This document shows positions 6,327-13,069 of a stretch of 21,282 bases of DNA, one piece after another. The notes under the pieces are model-generated. The model was not told the origin of the DNA. It searched no databases and worked only from the letters and a program-made list of their open reading frames with translations. The first letter of the stretch is position 1; each line of letters begins with the position of its first letter. A program made the position numbers and the translations under genes. This DNA is from Autumnicola lenta (GTDB lineage Bacteria > Bacteroidota > Bacteroidia > Flavobacteriales > Flavobacteriaceae): assembly GCF_031846515.1 (NCBI RefSeq), contig NZ_JAVRHO010000039.1, forward strand, positions 1 through 21,282, given 5' to 3'.

Positions 6327-8003
6327 ATGACATCAAAAACTTTTCTTCTTGTTTTCGGTTTTTGCCTTGGCTTTTTACCGGCAAAAGCCCAGGAACAAGA
6401 ATATTTTAAGAACCCTATCCTGGCTGGATTTTATCCGGACCCTGCAATTACAGATGACGGAAATAGCAATTATTATATGGTACATTCCACTTTTGCTTTT
6501 TACCCGGGAATTCCTGTTTTCCATAGTACCGATCTTGTAAACTGGAAGCAAATAGGGAATGTCCTGGACCGTCCGGAACAAGTGGACCTGGAAGGATTCG
6601 GAGTTTCAAGAGCAGTTTTTGCACCAGATATTAGTTACGATAATGGCACCTTCTATGTAACCTGCACTATTGTTGATGGGAAAGGGAATTTCGTGGTAAC
6701 CGCAGAGGACCCGGCGGGACCATGGTCTAATCCTGTATGGCTACCCGAAGTACAGGGAATAGACCCAGGATTGTTTTTTGATGAAGAAAAGTCTTTTATA
6801 GTTTATAATGGAGATGCTCCCAACAATGAACCTCTATATGACGGGCACCGTACCATAAGAATGTTCGAATTTGACAAAGAGAATCTAAAAGTGAAAGGAG
6901 AGAACCGGATATTGGTAAATGGAGGAGTAGACATTTCTGAAGAGCCTGTTTGGGCTGAAGGACCGCGAATTTACAAAGAAAACGGCTACTATTATCTTAT
7001 GACCGCAGAAGGTGGTACAGCCGTAAACCATACCGAAGTCGTCTACAGAAATGAAAATATTGACGACGATTTTATTCCTTACGAAGATAATCCTATCCTT
7101 ACGCAAAGGCATTTAGATCCTGAAAGGGAAAACCCAATTACTTCTGCCGGACATGCAGACATCGTTGTGGGCCCGGATAACGAATGGTACGGAGTTTTCC
7201 TTGCCGTGAGACCATATGAAGGTGACTATTATAATACCGGAAGAGAAACTTTTCTTGCGCCCGTAAAATGGGTGAACGACTGGCCTGTATTTGATCTGGG
7301 AGGTGAAGAAATTAAATATCAATATCCTTTACCTGAAGGAGTAGCGCTAGATGATACTCTTTTTCCTTTAAATGGAAATTTCTCCTTTACCAAAGATTTT
7401 AATGATGAAGAACTCGATTTACACTGGCTATTTCTGAGAACGGTTAAGAATAAGTGGTACAGCTTAACTGAAAGGAACGGTTTTTTAGTGATGGAAACCC
7501 GACCTGAAACCGTATCAGGTACTTCCAATCCAAGTTTTATAGCGCACAGGCAGCAACATCTTACGGGAGAAGCTTCTGTTTCTTTGGATTTTTCAACTGA
7601 AAAAAGCAACGAGAAAGCTGGTTTAATAGCTTTTCAAAATGAAACCCACTATTACTATATATGTAAATCTTTTGCTGAAGGCAAAGAGGTTATTCAGCTT
7701 TTTAAAGGATCTGAAGATGGTGAGGTTTTATTGGAATCGGCTAAACTGGATTCTCCTGAAGCACTGGTAGAATTTAAAGTCGAATTTGATGAGGATCTTT
7801 ACAAATTCTCCTATAAAACCGAAGATGAATGGAAGAATTTGGGAGGTGGTTTAGACGGAAAATATCTGAGCACCAAAGTTGCCGGTGGCTTTGTAGGAGC
7901 CGTCTTTGGAATGTATTCTACGTCAAACGGAGAAAATTCTGAAAATGAAGCCGCTTTCGACTGGTTTAAATATTCCGGGGAAGATGAAGTTTATAAAAAA
8001 TAG
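6327..8003 (+). CDS. Secreted GH43 family glycosidase (beta-xylosidase/arabinofuranosidase type)
   Basis: This is an inverting glycosidase predicted to release xylose or arabinose from hemicellulose oligosaccharides outside the cytoplasm. A signal peptide ends AKA at 19-21 (cleavage near 21/22). The five-bladed GH43 catalytic domain spans about 28-330. Its expected catalytic residues are Asp38 (FYPDPA, base), Asp146 (GIDPGLF, pKa modulator) and Glu211 (WAEGPRI, acid); His276 (AGHADIV) is a further conserved residue. A C-terminal beta-sandwich of the GH43_C2 (concanavalin-like) type covers about 350-550. This two-domain form points to subfamilies around GH43_10 to GH43_12, but substrate cannot be fixed by eye. 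It converges on the esterase/GH43 operon. An operator-like site lies upstream. Confidence 0.9.
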   Translation: MTSKTFLLVFGFCLGFLPAKAQEQEYFKNPILAGFYPDPAITDDGNSNYYMVHSTFAFYPGIPVFHSTDLVNWKQIGNVLDRPEQVDLEGFGVSRAVFAPDISYDNGTFYVTCTIVDGKGNFVVTAEDPAGPWSNPVWLPEVQGIDPGLFFDEEKSFIVYNGDAPNNEPLYDGHRTIRMFEFDKENLKVKGENRILVNGGVDISEEPVWAEGPRIYKENGYYYLMTAEGGTAVNHTEVVYRNENIDDDFIPYEDNPILTQRHLDPERENPITSAGHADIVVGPDNEWYGVFLAVRPYEGDYYNTGRETFLAPVKWVNDWPVFDLGGEEIKYQYPLPEGVALDDTLFPLNGNFSFTKDFNDEELDLHWLFLRTVKNKWYSLTERNGFLVMETRPETVSGTSNPSFIAHRQQHLTGEASVSLDFSTEKSNEKAGLIAFQNETHYYYICKSFAEGKEVIQLFKGSEDGEVLLESAKLDSPEALVEFKVEFDEDLYKFSYKTEDEWKNLGGGLDGKYLSTKVAGGFVGAVFGMYSTSNGENSENEAAFDWFKYSGEDEVYKK

Positions 8004-8020
8004 TCTCTTGTAAAAGAAAA

Positions 8021-8122
8021 AGGTGATCTAAGCCTGATTAAATTTTACGCTTTTGAAAATTTAACTGATTCTTCAGCTTAAACTCTTTCTACAGCACGAA
8101 AATTGCCATTTTTAGATCACCT
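8021..8122. repeat. Long-spaced inverted repeat with nested hairpin between convergent genes
   Basis: Perfect 11-bp arms (aggtgatctaa at 8021-8031, ttagatcacct at 8112-8122) enclose 80 bases. Inside, a second perfect 9-bp inverted repeat (8038-8046 and 8056-8064) has a 9-base loop. The element fills most of the 143-base gap between the GH43 stop and the convergent esterase stop. It may form a structured 3' end or act as a bidirectional terminator; there is no classic GC-rich stem with a T-run. Confidence 0.6.
8092..8113 (-). repeat. Dispersed AT-rich repeat, copy A
   Basis: Read on the minus strand, these 22 bases contain TGGCAATTTTCGTGCTG preceded by five A. They match 21174-21195 (plus strand) with a single mismatch. 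Weaker copies lie at 20911-20926 and 20990-21010. Here it lies inside the long inverted repeat between two convergent genes. Confidence 0.55.
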
Positions 8123-8146
8123 CTTTATTTCTTATTCAGAAGAAAT

Positions 8147-10075
8147 TTATTTCTCCCAGTCGTCTGTTCTAAAAGGAGAAGCGGGAAAGCCTTCTTTATT
8201 ACAAAGATTTGCTCCTTCAGGGTTATCTGCCCATGCATAACGTACTGCAACCGGATTTTTCACCTTTGGACTCGAAACGATTACCTTATCACCCTTAATT
8301 TCGGCGTTAGCCCAATAAAATTTCTTGTCCTTACCGGCTAATGCAAACTGCTTAAGATTTTTCTCGCCACCTGTTGTTAAACCCTGACCAACATTTTCAA
8401 AAGAGAGCACAATAGAATCCCCTTTTTTGGCAAATGAACTATAAAGAGGGCCTCCGGGAACTACATTCTCATCGTAGGCAACATTTCTTGCTGCCTGGGC
8501 CAGTCTTTCTCCTACCGACTTTTTATTAAGCGGATGAATATCATTCCACTCCCCTACATCTATCGCGACTGCCATACCAGTTTCGGGAACAGACAATGTT
8601 TGTGTCTGCGCTTCCCTTAAGCGGGCCCAGTTACTGTCTCTAGGCTGGTCCTTGCTTTCCATAAAATTTGTGAGTTGAACATAAAGAAAAGGAAAGTTTC
8701 CCTGTCCCCATTTTTTTCTCCAGTCTTCTATAAGCGCAGTAAATAACTCCTGGTACTCATCGTAGGAGTCGGTATTAGATTCTCCCTGGTACCAGATTGC
8801 ACCTTTAATCCTGTAATTTGTTAATGGATTTATCATGGCATTATATAAGCCAAGTGGTTTCCAGCGTATAAAAGTTTGTCCGCGCAGCGGTGGCATTTCA
8901 GCCCCCAGTTTGTACTTCCAGATGCCGGTAAGATCAATTTCTTCTTCTCCAAAAACCAGTTTATTTGGCTTATCTGGAACAAAACCACCTCTTCCTGATT
9001 CGTTGATGATGCGCACACTTACCAAATTCTCTCCAGCTTTAAGCACTCCGGCCGGAATTTCATAACGTCTTGGCGGATATTGATAAGTAGTATTTCCAAC
9101 GAACGTTCCGTTAACAAAAACAGAATCGGCGTCTACGATTCTTCCCATTAAAAGTTTTACTTCTTCTCCTGACCAGTCTTCCGGAACTTCTATTTTCTTC
9201 TGAAACCAGACCGCTCCATTCTTCTGTCCCAGCTCCTCATCTGCCCAAAAGCCGGGAATTTCCATTTGCTTCCACGCATCTTCCTGCCCAGTCTCTGCCT
9301 TCCAGTTTTGAGAAATACCAGAATCTTTTTTATTCAGTTCGTTATACCATTCCTGTATACGGGTTTGATCATCCCTCTCGATACTATCCCTAAGCGTGCT
9401 GCTCTTAAATTTTTCTGCTTCTTTGTAATGCGCAGGAAATTTTTTGAGAGATTCCTCACTAATCCAGGCTTCTACAGGAGAGCCACCCAGACTGGCATTT
9501 ACAATGCCTACAGGAACATTATACCGTTCGTGGATATCTTTTGCGAAAAAATAAGCTACTGCAGAAAAACTTCTGATATTTTCCGGAGTTACTGCTTTCC
9601 ATTCTCCTCCACCTAAATCTTCATGAGCTTCGTTAAAATCATAAGTTTTCGGAACTTCAAAAAAGCGTAAGGCCTGGTTGGAAGCTTTTGCTATTTCTTC
9701 AGCATATAGAGGTTCTACACGACTCATAGGAAGCTCCATATTTGATTGTCCTGAAGCCAGCCATACATCTCCAACATAGATATCCTTCAGCTCAATTTCA
9801 TTATTCGCACTAAGGTTCATTTTGTAAGGACCACCAGGTTTTAAATCTGAAAAAGTAATGGACCATTCGCCTTCGGAATTTGCCGTTGTTTTGTATTCTT
9901 TTCCCTGGAATGAAATAAGAATGGGCTCCTCTTTAGAAGCCCATCCCCATATTTTTACATCTGTATCACGCTGAAGTACCATTCCGTCGCTAATCAATTT
10001 AGGCAAACGTACCTGACCAAAAACGGAATTATAACATCCTGCGAAAAACAGAATTGCAATAAAAATGTATCTCAT
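8147..10075 (-). CDS. Sialate O-acetylesterase-type carbohydrate acetylesterase
   Basis: It is predicted to remove acetyl groups from sugars, most likely from hemicellulose in this context. The 642 residues carry an export signal. Either cleavage near Gly20 (VFGQ) or lipidation at Cys14 (FFAGC) is possible. The SGNH-like catalytic domain is split. The first part holds GQSNM with the likely nucleophile Ser111. The second holds WYQGESNT (428-435) and DIHP, with Asp512 and His514 as the expected partners. Between them, about 255-390, lies a jelly-roll domain like the sugar-binding domain of GH2 enzymes (VWFQKKIEVPEDW, VFVNGTFVGN). This split layout is, as I recall, that of family CE20 enzymes such as xyloglucan acetylesterase. 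It starts 8 bases after the GH43 lipoprotein gene, so the two form an operon. Confidence 0.88.
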   Translation of the reverse strand: MRYIFIAILFFAGCYNSVFGQVRLPKLISDGMVLQRDTDVKIWGWASKEEPILISFQGKEYKTTANSEGEWSITFSDLKPGGPYKMNLSANNEIELKDIYVGDVWLASGQSNMELPMSRVEPLYAEEIAKASNQALRFFEVPKTYDFNEAHEDLGGGEWKAVTPENIRSFSAVAYFFAKDIHERYNVPVGIVNASLGGSPVEAWISEESLKKFPAHYKEAEKFKSSTLRDSIERDDQTRIQEWYNELNKKDSGISQNWKAETGQEDAWKQMEIPGFWADEELGQKNGAVWFQKKIEVPEDWSGEEVKLLMGRIVDADSVFVNGTFVGNTTYQYPPRRYEIPAGVLKAGENLVSVRIINESGRGGFVPDKPNKLVFGEEEIDLTGIWKYKLGAEMPPLRGQTFIRWKPLGLYNAMINPLTNYRIKGAIWYQGESNTDSYDEYQELFTALIEDWRKKWGQGNFPFLYVQLTNFMESKDQPRDSNWARLREAQTQTLSVPETGMAVAIDVGEWNDIHPLNKKSVGERLAQAARNVAYDENVVPGGPLYSSFAKKGDSIVLSFENVGQGLTTGGEKNLKQFALAGKDKKFYWANAEIKGDKVIVSSPKVKNPVAVRYAWADNPEGANLCNKEGFPASPFRTDDWEK

Positions 10076-10083
10076 AAATTCGA

Positions 10084-11223
10084 TTATTCAAGTAGAGACT
10101 CCTCTCCAGCCTCTACCATAGCATTAATAGTTTGAATGCTTCCGTCCTCATTATACTTAAGTTCAGACATTTTCACACTTCTTAAGTAAGTCTTGCCTCC
10201 AGAAAGCGAACTGTCATGGTAAAACAAATACCATTTTCCTTCATACTCAACAATTGAGTGGTGATTTGTCCATCCCAATACCGGCTCCAGGATAACACCC
10301 TGGTAAGTAAAAGGGCCATAAGGATTATCCCCGGTTGCATAAGCGATATTGTGCGTATCTCCCGTAGAGTAAGAGAAGTAATAGGTGTCATTATATTTAT
10401 GTACCCAGGCAGCCTCAAAAAACCTTCTCTCGTTGTCCCCTGTAAGAAGCAGATCACCATTTTCATCAAGAAGTTGTACCTCTTTTGGCTCTTCTGCAAA
10501 ACTAATCATATCATCACCCAATTTGGCGATCATTGGTAACAGCGCCGGTTCATCGTCTGCAGGATAAATATCCTCTTCGCCCTGGTACTCATTGTTGCGG
10601 TAATCCTGAAGCTGACCACCCCATATACCTCCAAAGTACATATAGTATTCTCCGTCGGTATCTTCATACACAGCGGGATCCATACTATAACTTCCTTCAA
10701 TAGGCTCCTCCTGTGGTTCAAAGGGACCAGCGGGAGAATCGCCAATGGCAACACCTATCCTAAAAATGTCATTTTCATTTTTGGCAGGAAAATATAAGTA
10801 ATACTTCCCATCCTTTTCAGCAGCATCTGGAGCCCACATCTGTCTGGAAGCCCACGGCACATCATCTACATCAAGAACCATCCCGTGGTCTGTTACTTCT
10901 CCACCTACACTATCAAGGGAGTACACGTGATAATCCTTCATATTAAAATGTGCACCAGTGTCATCTTCAGGGACCCCTGAATCCCAGTCATGGGAAGGAT
11001 AGATATATATCTTGCCTTCAAAAACATGAGCTGAGGGATCTGCAGTATAATTATCTGTCACCAACGGTTCCGAAGGTGCTCTTCTGACCTCATCCTGTGC
11101 TACAATGGAATCCTCTTGTAGATCCTTTTCTGCTACGTTGCTGTTCTTTTTTTCATCACCGCAGCTCATAATTAAAAAGGAACTCAGTATCGGAAGAGCG
11201 GAACGTAAAAATTTTTTATTCAT
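10084..11223 (-). CDS. GH43 family glycosidase, lipoprotein
   Basis: This is an inverting GH43 glycosidase anchored to a membrane by lipid. The lipobox is at LIMSC with Cys21. The residues after it (GDEKK) are charged and include Asp and Glu, which in flavobacteria often accompanies display on the cell surface. A flexible acidic linker (about 22-55) precedes a single five-bladed catalytic domain. Expected catalytic residues are Asp62 (YTADPSAHV), Asp182 (SMDPAVY) and Glu270 (FFEAAWV); the conserved NHHS pair is at 320-323. There is no C-terminal lectin domain, unlike the other GH43 here. The TADPSAHVFEGKIYIYPSHD opening resembles GH43_1-type beta-xylosidases/arabinofuranosidases; substrate is inference. 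It is the first gene of a two-gene operon with the acetylesterase and diverges from the SGNH gene. Confidence 0.9.
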   Translation of the reverse strand: MNKKFLRSALPILSSFLIMSCGDEKKNSNVAEKDLQEDSIVAQDEVRRAPSEPLVTDNYTADPSAHVFEGKIYIYPSHDWDSGVPEDDTGAHFNMKDYHVYSLDSVGGEVTDHGMVLDVDDVPWASRQMWAPDAAEKDGKYYLYFPAKNENDIFRIGVAIGDSPAGPFEPQEEPIEGSYSMDPAVYEDTDGEYYMYFGGIWGGQLQDYRNNEYQGEEDIYPADDEPALLPMIAKLGDDMISFAEEPKEVQLLDENGDLLLTGDNERRFFEAAWVHKYNDTYYFSYSTGDTHNIAYATGDNPYGPFTYQGVILEPVLGWTNHHSIVEYEGKWYLFYHDSSLSGGKTYLRSVKMSELKYNEDGSIQTINAMVEAGEESLLE

Positions 11224-11341
11224 AACTTTTAAGTTTTAAAATCTTTAAATGTTGGTTTTTTTAAAATAATAAAAGCTAAAATAGGAAAAAGTTTACTCAA
11301 TCGTATTCGCGTTCCTGAAGTAATTCATAACTATCTATTTA

Positions 11342-11363
11342 TAAATGACATATATATCATTTA
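11342..11363. promoter_or_regulatory. Imperfect 22-bp palindrome in the divergent GH43/SGNH promoter region
   Basis: Arms TAAATGA (11342-11348) and TCATTTA (11357-11363) flank an AT-only centre apart from one C. The whole site is symmetric at all but one base pair. It lies in the 253-base gap between divergently transcribed genes, where an operator could control both. Low GC makes chance palindromes likely, so this is tentative. Confidence 0.35.
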
Positions 11364-11407
11364 GAAAGATCCTTGTGGTAAAATATAAGAAATTTATCAA
11401 ATTTTAA

Positions 11408-11421
11408 CGCAACCGATTTCG
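11408..11421 (+). promoter_or_regulatory. LacI/GalR-type operator-like site, copy 2
   Basis: CGCAACCGATTTCG fits the symmetric pattern CGnAAnCGnTTnCG exactly. It shares its first eleven bases with copy 1 upstream of the other GH43 gene. A -7-like TATATTTA (11438-11445) lies just downstream, so a bound repressor would overlap the promoter of the SGNH gene. Confidence 0.5.
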
Positions 11422-11476
11422 CTAAAAAAAAATTGTTTATATTTATTCAAAATATGAGGTTCCTTTATTTCCATTC

Positions 11477-12793
11477 ATGACACAATTAAAACCTGTGAAC
11501 ACGATGATGTATAAACTAATTACTTATATAACGACATTTCTGCGTTCTGCTTTTTGTTCTGGTCGCGTGGCTCTGGGATTAATGGGTTTAGTTGCTTCTT
11601 TACTTTTTGTGATGGGATTTGCTAATCCCAAATATTCACAACAGCATTTTGTTTCCCAATCCGGAAAATGGGTTGGTACCTGGAGCACCGCACCTCAGCT
11701 TGTAGAACCTCACAATATGCCTCCGGAACCTGGCCTGAGTAATAATATCCTACGACAGATCGTGAGAGTTTCTCTTGGAGGTGACAGCCTTAGGATACGT
11801 TTTTCAAATGAATTTAGCGCGGGTCCCACAACAATTCAGGAAGTTCAAATTGCCACTTCAGAAGGAAATGGAGCTATAGATGCCTCTACCACTAAAAATG
11901 TCGAATTTAATGGTAGGGCTCAGGTAATGATAGATGGTGGAAAAGCAATAACTTCAGACCCTATTGCATTTCCTTTAGAAGATCGTGAAGATCTGGCTAT
12001 TACCATTCATTTTGGCACCGTACCTGACGATCTTACAGGCCATCCCGGATCTCGTACAACTTCATATATTTTTGAAGGTGATAAGACTGCCGTACAAGGT
12101 CCTTCCGAAGCTAAAAAGACAGATCATTGGTACATCATTAGCGGAATGCAGGTCAAAGCACCTGAGTCTGCAGCTGCTGTAGCCATCATCGGAAATTCAA
12201 TTACAGATGGCCGTGGATCCGGAACGAACGAGCAAAACCGCTGGCCGGATATTTTGTCTGAACGGCTTTTACACAATCCGGAGACACAAAACGTAGCCGT
12301 ACTAAACCAGGGCATTGGGGGGAATGCTGTACTTCGAGGTGGTCTTGGACCAACCGCTCTTGATCGTTTTGATCGGGATATTCTTGATCAGAAAGGAGTA
12401 CGCTGGGCTATAGTTATGGAAGGTGTCAATGATCTTGGCGCGACTAAAGATAGCGCTACAGCCTTCCAGGTAGCGAAAAACTTAATTGCTGCTTATAACA
12501 CCATGATAGATAAGGCGCACGACCGGAACATAAAAATATATGGAGGTACAATTACGCCTATAAAGGAATCTTTTTACTATAAAGATTTTCGCGAATCTGC
12601 GCGGCAGTACGTTAATAAATGGATTCGTAACAGCGGACGTTTTGATGCAGTTATTGATTTTGATAAAGCGATAAGAAATCCTGAGGATACTTTGGTTATC
12701 CTGCCAAAAGCACATTCTGGGGATTATCTGCATCCCAATGAATTGGGTTATAAAATAATGGGCGAAGCAGTAGACCTTTCACTATTCGAATAG
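11477..12793 (+). CDS. SGNH/GDSL-family hydrolase (probable carbohydrate esterase)
   Basis: This is a predicted exported esterase, 438 residues from the first ATG. The N-terminus has a hydrophobic segment (about 31-49) ending near GFAN, which could be a long signal peptide or a membrane anchor. In-frame ATGs at 11504 and 11507 are equally plausible starts. A beta-sandwich region (about 63-228, starting KWVGTWSTAPQ) precedes the SGNH catalytic domain. The four SGNH blocks are visible: Ser241 in IIGNSITDG, GIGGN (279-283), Asn318 in EGVNDLG and Asp416/His419 in GDYLHPNE. It is a different family from the neighbouring acetylesterase, so the cluster carries two unrelated esterases. The acyl group and sugar substrate cannot be read from the sequence. 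An operator-like site precedes it and a terminator follows. Confidence 0.88.
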   Translation: MTQLKPVNTMMYKLITYITTFLRSAFCSGRVALGLMGLVASLLFVMGFANPKYSQQHFVSQSGKWVGTWSTAPQLVEPHNMPPEPGLSNNILRQIVRVSLGGDSLRIRFSNEFSAGPTTIQEVQIATSEGNGAIDASTTKNVEFNGRAQVMIDGGKAITSDPIAFPLEDREDLAITIHFGTVPDDLTGHPGSRTTSYIFEGDKTAVQGPSEAKKTDHWYIISGMQVKAPESAAAVAIIGNSITDGRGSGTNEQNRWPDILSERLLHNPETQNVAVLNQGIGGNAVLRGGLGPTALDRFDRDILDQKGVRWAIVMEGVNDLGATKDSATAFQVAKNLIAAYNTMIDKAHDRNIKIYGGTITPIKESFYYKDFRESARQYVNKWIRNSGRFDAVIDFDKAIRNPEDTLVILPKAHSGDYLHPNELGYKIMGEAVDLSLFE

Positions 12794-12977
12794 AATATTT
12801 TTAAACGAATATTAAAAGTGCATATGGAATTATAGGGCCGCGAGTTTCAGTTTAAAAAAAGAACAATATTAAAAGATGCTTAATTTAAGAGCAATCGAAA
12901 CCACCATGTAAAGAGGAAAATATTTAAAAATAAGTAGTTAGTTAGTTTTAAGTTGAGTTATCTCGTGATGAGAGCTG

Positions 12978-13017
12978 AAAACCGTCTTCCTTAAATGTGG
13001 AGGCGGTTTTTAGTTTT
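12978..13017 (+). terminator. Rho-independent terminator downstream of the SGNH gene
   Basis: A 12-bp stem (12978-12989 with 12999-13010, core AAAACCG/CGGTTTT, two G-U pairs) is followed by a T-rich stretch. It is 185 bases beyond the SGNH stop, so that mRNA would carry a long 3' tail. An ATG inside the right half (12995) opens an upstream extension of the next gene that I reject. Confidence 0.8.
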
Positions 13018-13045
13018 ATATTCCTATTTAAACATGAAAGAAATT

Positions 13046-13053
13046 TATATTTG
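13046..13053 (+). promoter_or_regulatory. Candidate -7 box for the VCBS lipoprotein gene
   Basis: TATATTTG matches TAnnTTTG exactly and lies 16 bases before the ATG at 13070. Transcription would start only about ten bases upstream of that ATG, which supports it over the earlier in-frame ATGs at 12995 and 13034. No clear -33 TTG is seen. Confidence 0.45.
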
Positions 13054-13069
13054 CAAAAATTTGTACTAC

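Noticed and set aside
10182..10499. 105-codon open frame on the minus strand inside the GH43 lipoprotein gene
   Set aside because: It lies in another frame within a well-supported catalytic domain and encodes no recognisable motif.
12995..13069. Upstream extension of the VCBS protein from ATG 12995 or 13034
   Set aside because: 12995 lies inside a terminator stem and 13034 lies before an exact -7 box. The added residues precede a complete lipoprotein signal that starts at 13070.
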